A DNA stretch of 32,494 nucleotides, taken from assembly GCA_029245955.1 (NCBI GenBank), contig JAQWOH010000033.1:1-32494 (forward strand), written 5' to 3'. Shown piece after piece: positions 25,214-32,494 of this stretch; the stretch's first letter is position 1; each line of letters opens with the position of its first letter. Below the pieces are notes generated by a model. It searched no databases and was not told the DNA's origin. It saw only the letters and a list, made by a program, of their open reading frames with translations. The translations under genes were made by a program, and so were the position numbers. The stretch is from Fuerstiella sp. Its GTDB lineage: Bacteria; Planctomycetota; Planctomycetia; Planctomycetales; Planctomycetaceae.

Positions 25214-26572
25214 ATGTCTCACAATTCCACAAGCCGCAGACAGTTTCTCAAAACGTCCTCATTGATCGCCGGCAGCACATTTGTCGCGCCGACTTTCGCT
25301 CCGTCGACTCAGGGGGCGCAGCGTCAGAGTGCGGCGGACAGGCTGAATATTGCCGTCATCGGTTGTGGTGGTCGAGGCGGAAGTAACCTAAAGAACGTGT
25401 CCAGCGAAAATATCGTGGCGCTTTGCGACGTGAATCAAAAGAATCTCGGACGAGCGGCCCAGGCCTTTCCGCAGGCACGTACCGAAACGGATTTTCGTCG
25501 GCTCTTTGATCAGGCAAACGGTATCGATGCGGTCGTCGTCAGTACCTGCGAACATACTCATGCCTTCGCCACTCTGCCTGCTCTGCAGATGGGCAAGCAT
25601 GTCTATTGTGAAAAGCCACTGACTCACAACGTCTACGAAGCACGCGTAATTCGTGAGGCCACCCTGACCGCCGGCGTGGCGACGCAGATGGGAACACAGA
25701 TTCATGCCGGCGAAAACTATCGCCGCGTTGTCGAGCTGATTCAGTCCGGAGCAATCGGCCCGGTTCGTGAGTGTCACACATGGGTTGGCCGCGCATGGGG
25801 ACGGCAGTCGCGGGCTGATTTCGAGCGAAATAAGGATCGAGTCTATGTCGAAGAACGTCCGACCAAGGAAGATCCGATTCCGGAAGGTCTCGACTGGGAT
25901 CTGTGGCTCGGCCCGGCGCCGCACCGGCCATTCAATAAAGTCTATTTCCCAGGACCGAACTGGTATCGCTGGTGGGACTTCGGTAATGGCACGATGTCGG
26001 ATCTTGGCAGTCACTGGCTCGATCTGCCCTTCTGGGCTCTTAATCTGAAGGCGCCGTTGACGATCCACGCCAGCGGTCCGGAACCCCACGCTGAAATTGC
26101 TCCGGCATCCATGCAGGTGAAGTACGAATACGGTGCGCGCGGTGATATGCCAGCCGTGGAAGTGAACTGGTACCAGGGTGCCAACAAGCCGGAAATCTGG
26201 ACTGCTGCCGAGATACCACAGTGGAACAGCGGCGTTCTGTTTATTGGTGACGACGGCATGCTGCTGTCCGACTACGGCAAACATGTCCTGTTGCCGGAAG
26301 ACAAATTCAAAGACTTTACTCCGCCCAAACCCTATATCCGGCCGTCACGTGGCCACCACGCCGAATGGATTCACGCCGCAAAAACGGGTGACATGACGAC
26401 CTGTAATTTCGAGTATGCCGGCTGGCTGACCGAAGCAAACCACCTGGGCAATGTGGCGTTCCGAACTGGCAAGAAGCTGCAGTGGGACGCAGAAAACATG
26501 AAGGCCACCAATGCTCCCGAAGCGGACCGGTTTATTCGGCGTGAGTATCGCGAAGGGTGGGAACTGGTTTAG
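25214..26572 (+). CDS. Tat-exported Gfo/Idh/MocA-family NAD(P)-dependent oxidoreductase
   Basis: A 452-residue protein. The start is ATG 25214 because GGAAG at 25201-25205 lies just upstream and the N-terminus then reads [15 protein letters not shown], a twin-arginine signal. Residues about 44-165 form the Rossmann dinucleotide-binding domain ([13 protein letters not shown], ending with the family motif [11 protein letters not shown]). The C-terminal part, about 170-440, is the Gfo/Idh/MocA beta-sheet domain, with a planctomycete-typical W-rich segment ([17 protein letters not shown]). Relatives oxidise sugars, inositols or glycosides; the substrate here is unknown. It converges on metB with 3 bases between the stops. 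Confidence 0.92.
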   Translation: MSHNSTSRRQFLKTSSLIAGSTFVAPTFAPSTQGAQRQSAADRLNIAVIGCGGRGGSNLKNVSSENIVALCDVNQKNLGRAAQAFPQARTETDFRRLFDQANGIDAVVVSTCEHTHAFATLPALQMGKHVYCEKPLTHNVYEARVIREATLTAGVATQMGTQIHAGENYRRVVELIQSGAIGPVRECHTWVGRAWGRQSRADFERNKDRVYVEERPTKEDPIPEGLDWDLWLGPAPHRPFNKVYFPGPNWYRWWDFGNGTMSDLGSHWLDLPFWALNLKAPLTIHASGPEPHAEIAPASMQVKYEYGARGDMPAVEVNWYQGANKPEIWTAAEIPQWNSGVLFIGDDGMLLSDYGKHVLLPEDKFKDFTPPKPYIRPSRGHHAEWIHAAKTGDMTTCNFEYAGWLTEANHLGNVAFRTGKKLQWDAENMKATNAPEADRFIRREYREGWELV

Positions 26573-26575
26573 TGG

Positions 26576-27715
26576 TTACTCTTCGAGGGCCTGTTTCAGG
26601 TCGGCGATCAAGTCGTCGCTGTGTTCCAGGCCGACAGAGATTCGGACTGTATTTTCAGTGATTCCGGCGGCTTCGCGTCCTGCAGCAGACATCGCTGCGT
26701 GACTCATGGTCACGGGGAACGAAATCAGGCTTTCGACGCCGCCGAGTGACACCCCGACATCGTACAGCTTTGAATTCATACACACTTTTTCCGCGACTGC
26801 TCGTCCGTCCTTCACGTCAAAGCTGAGCATGGCGCCGAAGCCGTCCTGCTGCTGCTTTGCCAGTTCATGCTGAGCATGTGATTCCAGCCCCGGGTAATGC
26901 ACTCGTTCCACAAGCGGATGACTTTCCAGGAACTGAGCGATCATCATCGCCGACTTCTGTTGCGCCTCAATGCGGCACCCCAGTGTCTTGACGCCTCGCA
27001 GCACGAGCCATGCATCAAACGGTGAGCACGCCAGCCCCAGGGCATTGCACAGCCATGCGGTTCGGTCTGCGATCTCTTTCTGTTTTGCTATGACGGCTCC
27101 GCCTACAACGTCTGAATGGCCGTTGATGTATTTCGTGGTCGAGTGTACGACGACGTCGACACCGAACTCCAGTGGACGCTGCAGATAAGGCGACAGAAAC
27201 GTGTTGTCACAGATTGTCAGTACGTTTTGTTGTTTCGCAGTTTCCACAACGGCAGCCAGGTCGATGACCTTCATCATGGGATTGCTGGGCGTTTCAATCC
27301 ATACGCCCTTTGTCGATGGCTGCATGGCGGCTGATACGGCTGACAGATCTGTCATATCCACAAACGTAAACGACAGTCCCTTTTCTCTGAGGAACTGATC
27401 GATCAGCCGGAAGGTGCCCCCGTACACGTCTGCCGGGACGACGATGTGATCACCGGGATTGAACAGCGACATTGCGCAGTGCACGGCGGACATGCCACTG
27501 GATGTCGTCACACAGCCGACTCCGCCTTCCAGCGAAGCAAGGTTTTCGTTCAGCGCATCGCGAGTAGGATTTCCGGAGCGGGTATAGTCGTAACCTGACG
27601 TGGACTCCAGGTCGTTAAAATAGAATGTCGACGACGGATAGATGGGCGTAATGACGCTGTTGTACTGCTGGTCTTTGTGGACGCCGGTGTGAACACACTT
27701 GGTTTCAAATTTCAT
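26576..27715 (-). CDS. metB: Cystathionine gamma-synthase (PLP-dependent trans-sulfuration enzyme)
   Basis: A 379-residue cytoplasmic enzyme that condenses an activated homoserine with cysteine on the route to methionine. It has the Cys/Met-metabolism PLP fold: YDYTRSGNPTRDAL, SSGMSAVHCAMSLFNPGD, YGG for cofactor contact, ETPSNPMMKVIDL and CDNTFLSPYLQRP. Lys195 in HSTTKYINGHSDVVGG should carry PLP, and GGVESLISFP is near the end. Similarity to E. coli MetB is close by eye along the whole length, but gamma-lyases and O-acylhomoserine sulfhydrylases share the fold, so the reaction is inferred. The start is ATG 27715; the longer frame from 27820 adds 35 residues without family similarity. No clear ribosome-binding site is visible. 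Confidence 0.9.
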   Translation of the reverse strand: MKFETKCVHTGVHKDQQYNSVITPIYPSSTFYFNDLESTSGYDYTRSGNPTRDALNENLASLEGGVGCVTTSSGMSAVHCAMSLFNPGDHIVVPADVYGGTFRLIDQFLREKGLSFTFVDMTDLSAVSAAMQPSTKGVWIETPSNPMMKVIDLAAVVETAKQQNVLTICDNTFLSPYLQRPLEFGVDVVVHSTTKYINGHSDVVGGAVIAKQKEIADRTAWLCNALGLACSPFDAWLVLRGVKTLGCRIEAQQKSAMMIAQFLESHPLVERVHYPGLESHAQHELAKQQQDGFGAMLSFDVKDGRAVAEKVCMNSKLYDVGVSLGGVESLISFPVTMSHAAMSAAGREAAGITENTVRISVGLEHSDDLIADLKQALEE

Positions 27716-27821
27716 GCTGGTGCGGCCTGCAATGGAATCCTGCCAGGCACAGCCTGACCTGCGGAAGGTATGACGGAATGCATCAGTCACGCGAACATGC
27801 GCAAGAAAACATGCGCGCATA

Positions 27822-27852
27822 CAAAACGACGAGTGCCATGGCGCTCGTCGTT
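27822..27852 (-). terminator. Intrinsic terminator of the DUF6800-like gene
   Basis: AACGACGAG (27825-27833) pairs with CTCGTCGTT (27844-27852), extended inward by T-G, G-C and C-G pairs around a 4-nt loop. On the minus strand the stem runs directly into TTTTGTATGC. It lies 29 bases after the small gene's stop and ahead of metB. Confidence 0.75.
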
Positions 27853-27880
27853 GGGTTTGTCTGATTTCAAGGACGGGCCG

Positions 27881-28054
27881 TTATTCAGCCGCCGCGGACA
27901 GTTCGACGAACGGACTCATCCGGCGGGCTTTGGCCAGAATTTCAGCCTTTTCTGTATCTGATGTGGCTGCGGCGTATTTCACGCGCATCTTAGTCAGTTG
28001 AACTCGTCTTTTCCGACGTCGTGCAAGTTCTCGTTGTCGCTCACATCGTCCCAT
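27881..28054 (-). CDS. DUF6800-like small basic protein
   Basis: A 57-residue protein starting at ATG 28054 and ending at TAA 27881-27883. The N-terminal half is strongly basic (MGRCERQRELARRRKRRVQL) and the second half reads TEKAEILAKARRMSPFVEL. This arrangement, a basic helix followed by an acidic helix and an SPF segment, matches the short planctomycete-restricted proteins annotated as DUF6800, as I remember them. Its role is unknown; the charge suggests nucleic-acid or ribosome binding (inference). It sits between comM and metB and has its own terminator. No strong ribosome-binding site is visible. Confidence 0.75.
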   Translation of the reverse strand: MGRCERQRELARRRKRRVQLTKMRVKYAAATSDTEKAEILAKARRMSPFVELSAAAE

Positions 28055-28140
28055 TTGACTGTTTTCTTTCAGTTCTCAACAAATTCCGAGCTAAATCGAA
28101 GCGGTTAGGATATCGCCGGGTCTGATTAAGTCAATTCGAT

Positions 28141-28162
28141 CCTGAACCGGAGTTCAGGTTTT
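28141..28162. other. Stem-loop downstream of comM
   Basis: CCTGAAC (28141-28147) pairs with GTTCAGG (28152-28158) around CGGA. TTTT follows on the plus strand, but no plus-strand gene ends here. On the minus strand, where comM ends 25 bases away, no U-tract follows. It may be a weak or Rho-assisted end for comM. Confidence 0.35.
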
Positions 28163-28186
28163 CCCGCTCGCAGGACGCAAAGAGGC

Positions 28187-29725
28187 TTATTGCTGCCAGT
28201 AGTTGCGGTCCAGCGTGCGAAAATTGATGGCTTCGCTGAGGTGTTCGGCCTGAATTTCCTCGCTGTCATCCAGATCGGCAATGGTTCGGCCGATTCGCAG
28301 TATTTTGTCGTGAGCCCGAGCAGAAAGCCCCATTTCTTCCATCGCTGCCTTCAGTAATCGCTCTGCATCCGTGTTTAATCTACAGAACCTGCGGATCTCC
28401 GGAGGTTTCATTTTTCCGTTCACCCGCGTCGTTCGGCCCTGAAATCGGTCTTTCTGACGCTTTCGGGCGTGAATCACCTGTGCCCGCATTTGTTCGCTGG
28501 ACGTGCCGCTCTTCGAGTCCGAAAGTTCTTGAAACGGAACGGGCGGGACTTCAATGTGGATGTCGATGCGGTCCAGCAACGGACCACTGATTCGACTGAG
28601 GTAACGTTCGATCTGCATCGGGGTGCAACTGCATTGCCGCCTGGGATCGCCTCGAAAGCCGCAGGGACAGGGATTCATGGCAGCCACCAGCATCAGATCG
28701 GCCGGAAATGTGACGCTGCCCATGGCTCGCGATATCGTGACGCAAAGGTCTTCCAGAGGTTGCCGCATCACTTCCAGTGTGCGTCGATTGAACTGCGGCA
28801 GTTCGTCCAGAAACAGCACGCCGTGGTGTGACAGGCTGATTTCGCCGGGCTGAGGAATGCTGCCGCCACCCACCAGGCCAGCTTCGCTGATCGTATGATG
28901 TGGAGCGCGAAACGGACGCGTCAACAGCAGCGGCTGTCCTGGTTCAAGCCGTCCCACAGCGCTGTAGATCTGGGTCGTCTCCAGGCTTTCTTCCGGTTCA
29001 AGTTCAGGAAGAATTGTCCCCAACCTTTGTGAAAGCAGAGTTTTTCCTGTGCCGGGACTACCAATCATCATGATGTGATGAGAACCGGCCGCAGCGACGG
29101 TCAGTGCTCGCTTAGCCATCTCCTGGCCTTTGACGTCCACGTAATCAACGTCGTAAGCGCCAAAGTGCTGTCGAGCCGTATCCCAGCTGAAAACAACAGG
29201 ATCAAGGGGAAGATTGCCGGTCAGGAATCCGACAGCCTCCGCAAGCATACCAACGGAAATGACTTCAATGCCGTCGACGACGGCAGCTTCCTGAGCGCTT
29301 GTAGCAGGTACGACAATGTGTGATCTTCCCGCATCTCGAGCAGCAATCGCCATTGACAACGCCCCGCGCACAGGGCGCAGTGTTCCGTCAAGTGCCAGTT
29401 CTCCGATATAGACGGCGTCGATTTCCGGGTTAGCTTCAATTTGGGCGTCTGAAATGAGCAGGCCCAGCGCAATGGGCAGATCAAGTGAAGCGGCGTCCTT
29501 TGGCAGATCGGCGGGTGACAGGTTAATCACCACTCGATCCATGGGACGCCCATAACCGCTGTTGACCAGCGCTCGTTCGATGCGATGCGTGCTTTCCTTG
29601 ACTGCCGCCTCGGCCAGGCCCACAAGGATCGTTTTTGGCAATGCACCCGGCGATATATCAACTTCAACCTCGACAGGTCGTGCTTCAATCCCCAGCAGGG
29701 TGTAGGTTGCCAGACGTGACAGCAT
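28187..29725 (-). CDS. comM: ComM/YifB-type Mg-chelatase-like AAA+ ATPase
   Basis: A 512-residue cytoplasmic protein. In naturally transformable bacteria ComM is a hexameric helicase that extends branch migration during integration of foreign DNA. Residues about 1-170 form the ChlI-like domain with a Lon-protease-like fold (LPKTILVGLAEAAVKES and VVINLSPADLPKD). The AAA+ domain has Walker A GSPGTGKT (222-229) and Walker B VLFLDE (303-308). A Cys-rich CPCGFRGDPRRQCSC segment and LDRIDIH follow, with the C-terminal Mg-chelatase lid. The length fits the family (about 500-515). ATG 29723-29725. No other competence gene is in the window. A structured inverted repeat lies in its leader. Confidence 0.94.
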   Translation of the reverse strand: MLSRLATYTLLGIEARPVEVEVDISPGALPKTILVGLAEAAVKESTHRIERALVNSGYGRPMDRVVINLSPADLPKDAASLDLPIALGLLISDAQIEANPEIDAVYIGELALDGTLRPVRGALSMAIAARDAGRSHIVVPATSAQEAAVVDGIEVISVGMLAEAVGFLTGNLPLDPVVFSWDTARQHFGAYDVDYVDVKGQEMAKRALTVAAAGSHHIMMIGSPGTGKTLLSQRLGTILPELEPEESLETTQIYSAVGRLEPGQPLLLTRPFRAPHHTISEAGLVGGGSIPQPGEISLSHHGVLFLDELPQFNRRTLEVMRQPLEDLCVTISRAMGSVTFPADLMLVAAMNPCPCGFRGDPRRQCSCTPMQIERYLSRISGPLLDRIDIHIEVPPVPFQELSDSKSGTSSEQMRAQVIHARKRQKDRFQGRTTRVNGKMKPPEIRRFCRLNTDAERLLKAAMEEMGLSARAHDKILRIGRTIADLDDSEEIQAEHLSEAINFRTLDRNYWQQ

Positions 29726-29772
29726 TGGATTCTTTGTTTAAGGACTGCGACGGGTTGTTCCCATTCATGCAG

Positions 29773-29847
29773 ATCACCTCTGACGCCGGGTCGCAGAGCG
29801 TCGAGTGGTCGCTTGGGAGACACTCTGAGTGTACTACGTCAGGTGAT
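29773..29847. ncRNA. Candidate structured RNA or leader domain (inverted repeat with internal hairpin)
   Basis: ATCACC-TC-TGACG (29773-29785) pairs with CGTCA-GGTGAT (29837-29847), 11 bp with a 2-nt bulge, closing a 75-base domain. Inside it, ACACT-CTG-AGTGT (29820-29832) forms a clean hairpin and CGCAGAGCG or AGCG/CGCT a weaker one. On the minus strand it would sit about 48-122 bases upstream of comM. No known RNA family is recognised. Confidence 0.3.
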
Positions 29848-30229
29848 TTGTGAATATGTCCTTATGGTATGCATGGATTCTGACAGAGGCCGTTTCACTA
29901 TGCAAACCCAGGTGCCACGACTCGGTCAGGCATTGTCCGCACCTCAGTGCAATCCGGTTCACAGATTTACGGCTTCAGGGCGGTACACTGACGGCATATT
30001 GGGAATTTGCCGCCATGACTTAGTGTCCCGTCGCTTCCTGCCGTCGGGAAGAAGGTTCTGGAATCTCCGGAAACGCAAGGCACGTCGTCGACTTTGCGTC
30101 AATCCAGCCTAGAATGAGGTGCTGGCACATCCGGCGACGCGAGATGCAGTTCCACCCGGCACTGCCGTTGCCCTCGAGCGTTGCGTGCGGCCCTCCAGTC
30201 GGGAACGTGAATGTTCTGCCCGTTTCTGT

Positions 30230-30256
30230 TTCCGCTTCCGCTTCCGCTTCCGCTTC
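30230..30256 (+). repeat. TTCCGC hexanucleotide tract
   Basis: Four full TTCCGC units plus TTC lie about 50-77 bases upstream of the ATG at 30307. If translated from upstream it would encode Leu-Pro repeats, but the true start lies downstream, so it is most likely part of the leader or promoter. Confidence 0.8.
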
Positions 30257-30306
30257 TGTGCCAGCCACAATCTGTCATGAAAAATCCGACACTTGAAGGT
30301 GCCCCG

Positions 30307-31059
30307 ATGAAGAATCCTGTGCTGACCGTTCTGTTAACTTTGGTTCTGGCGCCCGCCAGCTTCGCCGCCGAATGGGGAACGATTTCCGGTCGGGTTGTTC
30401 TGAAAGGCGATGTGCCTGATCCCGTATTGCTGCACGCCAAGGGCGCACCGATTAAGGATGGTGAAGTCTGTGCGGTCGATGATACTTATCGGGAGGACCT
30501 TGTTATCGACAAGGAAACGAAGGGTATTGCCAATGTCTTCCTGTACATTTACAAGGCTCCCAAGGACATTCACCCGGAGGCCGCCAAGCCTGCACCGAAG
30601 ATAATTTTTGACCAGGCGAAATGTAAGTTCATTCCTCATGTTCTGGTCGTACAGGCGGGACAAACCGTCGAGGTGTTGAACAGCGATCCTGTTGCTCATA
30701 ACACGCACACCTATCCGCTTCGAAATCAGGCTATGAATATTCTTATCGCCCCCAATACCAAGGCAGGTGACGGTGTTGATGTCGCAACGGCAACGCGGGA
30801 AATTGTTCCTCATCAGGTGAAATGCGACTTCCATCCCTGGATGGTTGCCCACTGGCTGGTCCTGGACCACCCGTATGCTGTTGCCACTGACGCCAAAGGC
30901 AATTTTAAGATGGAAAACCTGCCTGTGGGCGACCATGAACTGCGTATCTGGCATGAACGTGTGGGTTACCTGGACCGCAGGTACGAAGTCAGTGTTTCTG
31001 CCGGTGACAATTTGCTGAAGCCGATCGAGGCCGACGTGAGCCTGTTCAAAGAAGAGTAA
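30307..31059 (+). CDS. Secreted cupredoxin-like protein with carboxypeptidase-regulatory-type domain
   Basis: A 250-residue protein. The start is ATG 30307, with AAGGT at 30296-30300 just upstream; the longer frame from 30211 runs through a microsatellite and is rejected. Residues 1-20 form a signal peptide ending ASFA. Residues about 22-60 are like the opening of plastocyanin/methylamine-utilisation-type proteins (GTISGRVVLKGDVP). Residues about 105-187 look like a cupredoxin fold with plausible copper ligands His131 or His134 (VAHNTHTYP), Cys173, His176 and Met179 (VKCDFHPWMV). Residues about 188-245 resemble a carboxypeptidase regulatory-like strand set (DAKGNFKMENLPVGDHELRI). Electron transfer or copper binding in the periplasm is an inference. 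A strong terminator follows. Confidence 0.85.
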   Translation: MKNPVLTVLLTLVLAPASFAAEWGTISGRVVLKGDVPDPVLLHAKGAPIKDGEVCAVDDTYREDLVIDKETKGIANVFLYIYKAPKDIHPEAAKPAPKIIFDQAKCKFIPHVLVVQAGQTVEVLNSDPVAHNTHTYPLRNQAMNILIAPNTKAGDGVDVATATREIVPHQVKCDFHPWMVAHWLVLDHPYAVATDAKGNFKMENLPVGDHELRIWHERVGYLDRRYEVSVSAGDNLLKPIEADVSLFKEE

Positions 31060-31090
31060 CTGGACGGTAACTGCCGACGAGATACTACCT

Positions 31091-31124
31091 ATGGCAGCTT
31101 TGAGTAATCGAAGCTGCCATTTTT
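31091..31124 (+). terminator. Intrinsic terminator of the cupredoxin-like gene
   Basis: ATGGCAGCTT (31091-31100) and AAGCTGCCAT (31111-31120) form a perfect 10-bp stem with a 10-nt loop, followed by TTTT. It lies 31 bases after the stop. Confidence 0.92.
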
Positions 31125-31320
31125 GTGCACTGGCAGGACACGTCTTCTGTGTGTGATCTGCCAGTAACCACACCGCATTTGGGCTCTTTCCGATCAGGGA
31201 TACAGTTGAGTTGTCTCAATGCTCCAGGCGACTGGAAGATCACCCCATTCCTGTCCGGCCAGTTGGCATTTCGACTGACCACTACGTAATAATGCCATCG
31301 GGAGTTTCGGCAGCAACGAA

Positions 31321-31485
31321 ATGAAACAGCAAATTGGCTTTTTGATGCAATTATTTGTGCTGGCGACGCTGCCCATGCTGATTCTACTTCAGCTGAATTT
31401 TGGCATGCACCTGCTTGTGATACCGGTGTCGCTGGTGATCGGTATCGTTCTGTTCAGTATCGGGGCTCGGCTGCGGGAACCGTGA
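31321..31485 (+). CDS. Small two-helix membrane protein
   Basis: A 54-residue protein from ATG 31321 to TGA 31483-31485. Two hydrophobic segments are clear: residues about 7-25 (FLMQLFVLATLPMLILLQL) and 31-48 (LLVIPVSLVIGIVLFSIG). The end ARLREP is basic, so both termini are probably cytoplasmic. The composition and codon pattern are those of a real gene, and I think similar short planctomycete proteins exist, but I cannot name a family. A GGAG at 31301-31304 is rather far upstream. It is separated from the preceding gene by a terminator, so it needs its own promoter in 31125-31320. Confidence 0.65.
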   Translation: MKQQIGFLMQLFVLATLPMLILLQLNFGMHLLVIPVSLVIGIVLFSIGARLREP

Positions 31486-32145
31486 CCACGGGATCAGCAG
31501 TGTGCAACTGAGCAGGCCTCAAATATTGCGTAGTGTCGCGATGGCAGCTATTCTTGCAGGAAACTGGTTCGATATTTAGCTGACCAGAGCGGTCGAAATC
31601 CACGGTCGCCTCAATTTTTCTGCAGATAATCCACAGCTCGCCCGGTAAATGTTGTCGGCAAATCCGATGCTGCGACATTTCGTATTGGTGGTGACTGTCG
31701 GGCAATCCTCACAATTGTGACGTCCGGAAAGTCGCATTTGCTCGCGTGGTGGTTTCGATTACATTCGGGCCGTTGTGTGGCCAGATTCCGAGAGGGCGGT
31801 TCCGGAGCGGCCATGTGGGCTTAATAATCAGTGTGTAGTTGAGTAGTTTGTGTTTTTTCTGTTGGTTGGAATGTCCGATTTCGTCCTGGTTGACTGGGTT
31901 TGTTTCAACTTTGAAACATTTTGAGTGGTTGGGACAGGCGGTTGCCCGGGCGGACCGAACATGCAGGCGCCGGATCGCGCGTTTTCAGTCAATTCTACGC
32001 CACAGGAAAAAACTATCTGGAATCAGGTGTAGCCATCAGTTTTGATAGCTCTCCTATTTCTTTCTTATACGCGATCTTTGGGCATTCCGCCCACAATTCC
32101 CGTGCTGATCGGATTTATCGGCATTGGTTTGACAAGGATTCTTCA
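31486..32145. promoter_or_regulatory. Intergenic region upstream of the LEPR-XLL-type gene
   Basis: These 660 bases contain no convincing gene. The stretch 31820-31930 is locally T- and G-rich and includes the perfect inverted repeat at 31901-31918. The promoter of the gene at 32146 should lie here; I cannot place its boxes with confidence. Confidence 0.4.
31901..31918. promoter_or_regulatory. Perfect 8-bp inverted repeat, operator candidate
   Basis: TGTTTCAA (31901-31908), CT spacer, TTGAAACA (31911-31918). The short spacer and AT-rich arms suit a dimeric repressor site better than an RNA hairpin. It lies about 230 bases upstream of the ATG at 32146. No regulator can be assigned. Confidence 0.4.
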
Positions 32146-32494
32146 ATGACAGTTCTGCAATCTCTGCTGTCCACGTTTCGCCGCTCACGAGCATCCGTTC
32201 GCAGAGTTCGCCGTGAGACACAAGTTGGTAGTGTGTCCGCGGAAACTCTGGAATCGCGATTGCTGCTGACGAATCCGATTCAGGTCAGCAGTCTGCCCGG
32301 TGCGCCTGTTACGGTTTACCTTGATTTCGACGGTCACACTGAAGCCGACTTTAATTGGACGACGGCACGGCTGGACGGATCATCTGCTCCGATCGTCACC
32401 CCGGTCTTTGATCTGGACGGAGATGTGGCCTTCACTCAGACAGAAACGGATCTGATCGAAGAAATCTATGAGCGGGTTGCTGAGGATTTTCGCC
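32146..32494 (+). CDS. N-terminal part of a large secreted protein with LEPR-XLL-like motif, probable metalloprotease-type domain (partial)
   Basis: 116 codons are visible before the window ends. The start ATG 32146 has AAGGA at 32134-32138 at ideal spacing. Residues 1-25 are Arg-rich. Residues 33-41 (ETLESRLLL) match the LEPR-XLL type of N-terminal motif found at the start of very large planctomycete and other surface proteins; no standard signal peptide is seen, as is usual for that class. The next part (VTVYLDFDGHTEADFNWTTA, DLDGDVAFTQTETDLIEEIY, VAEDFR) resembles the N-terminal segment of secreted planctomycete proteins with an HExxH-type metalloprotease region, but the zinc motif would lie beyond the window, so the catalytic call is tentative. 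Confidence 0.8.
   Translation, partial: MTVLQSLLSTFRRSRASVRRVRRETQVGSVSAETLESRLLLTNPIQVSSLPGAPVTVYLDFDGHTEADFNWTTARLDGSSAPIVTPVFDLDGDVAFTQTETDLIEEIYERVAEDFR

Larger units (their letters stand above)
29726..30306. promoter_or_regulatory. Divergent intergenic region of comM and the cupredoxin-like gene
   Basis: These 581 bases hold no credible coding frame. They contain the 75-base inverted-repeat domain at 29773-29847 and the TTCCGC hexanucleotide tract at 30230-30256. Promoters for both flanking genes must lie here, but I cannot assign them. Confidence 0.4.

Noticed and set aside
27794..27820. Repeated AACATGCGC copies upstream of metB as a SAM riboswitch
   Set aside because: Two short direct repeats only; none of the paired helices of an S-box or SAM-II element can be drawn.
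31839..32045. 68-codon plus-strand frame
   Set aside because: Crosses the perfect inverted repeat and a T-rich leader, has no family similarity and is most likely chance.
1..32494. CRISPR array, tRNA/rRNA genes, prophage, restriction or secondary-metabolite locus
   Set aside because: No regularly spaced repeats, tRNA cloverleaf or rRNA sequence, and no matching signature proteins were seen on either strand.

Overview
The window looks like a chromosomal segment of a marine-type planctomycete (Planctomycetota, most like the Planctomycetaceae). No rRNA is present, so this rests on gene content: two sulfatases, a very large PVC-type secreted cytochrome, FG-GAP/ASPIC-UnbV proteins, a Tat-exported Gfo/Idh/MocA oxidoreductase, a DUF6800-like mini-protein, a secreted protein with a LEPR-XLL-like N-terminal motif, and what is probably the tail of a DUF1559-type pseudopilin. 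GTG and TTG starts are used several times.

Layout. 1-410: tail of an upstream gene, a small lipoprotein and its terminator. 410-4983 (minus): a lipoprotein combining one CxxCH motif with FG-GAP repeats, then a 972-residue TPR/FG-GAP/ASPIC-UnbV protein. 5039-6198: a scrap zone of mobile DNA, with a 5'-truncated REP-associated tyrosine transposase, a pair of perfect 22-bp inverted REP-like hairpins, and an IS3-family end with a frameshifted orfA and no orfB. 6645-10697 (minus): a PQQ-type beta-propeller protein followed by an 894-residue three-part sulfatase. 10849-13452 (plus): a lipoprotein with two Dabb domains, then a second sulfatase. 13462-15642 (minus): sucC-sucD. 15962-16810 (minus): a LuxR-type regulator with a long terminator hairpin. 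17359-18645 (minus): purA. 18868-23121 (minus): the 1417-residue PA14/multi-heme/propeller protein with its own terminator. 23300-24274 (minus): an EamA/DMT transporter, divergent from 24278-26572 (plus), a secreted propeller-like protein and the Gfo/Idh/MocA oxidoreductase. 26576-29725 (minus): metB, a 57-residue DUF6800-like protein, and comM. 30307-31485 (plus): a secreted cupredoxin-like protein with a clear terminator, and a 54-residue membrane protein. 32146 to the edge: the start of a large secreted protein.

How the genes fit together. Housekeeping functions (sucCD, purA, metB, comM) are interleaved with exported proteins suited to breaking down sulfated polysaccharides and to periplasmic electron transfer (sulfatases, PQQ-like propellers, CxxCH proteins, the cupredoxin-like protein). 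No phage, CRISPR, restriction or secondary-metabolite locus is visible, and I did not find a convincing new multi-gene system. The points most worth a second look are the REP/RAYT/IS3 remnant zone, the unusual domain fusions, two small conserved-looking genes that are easily missed, and several uncharacterised intergenic inverted repeats.
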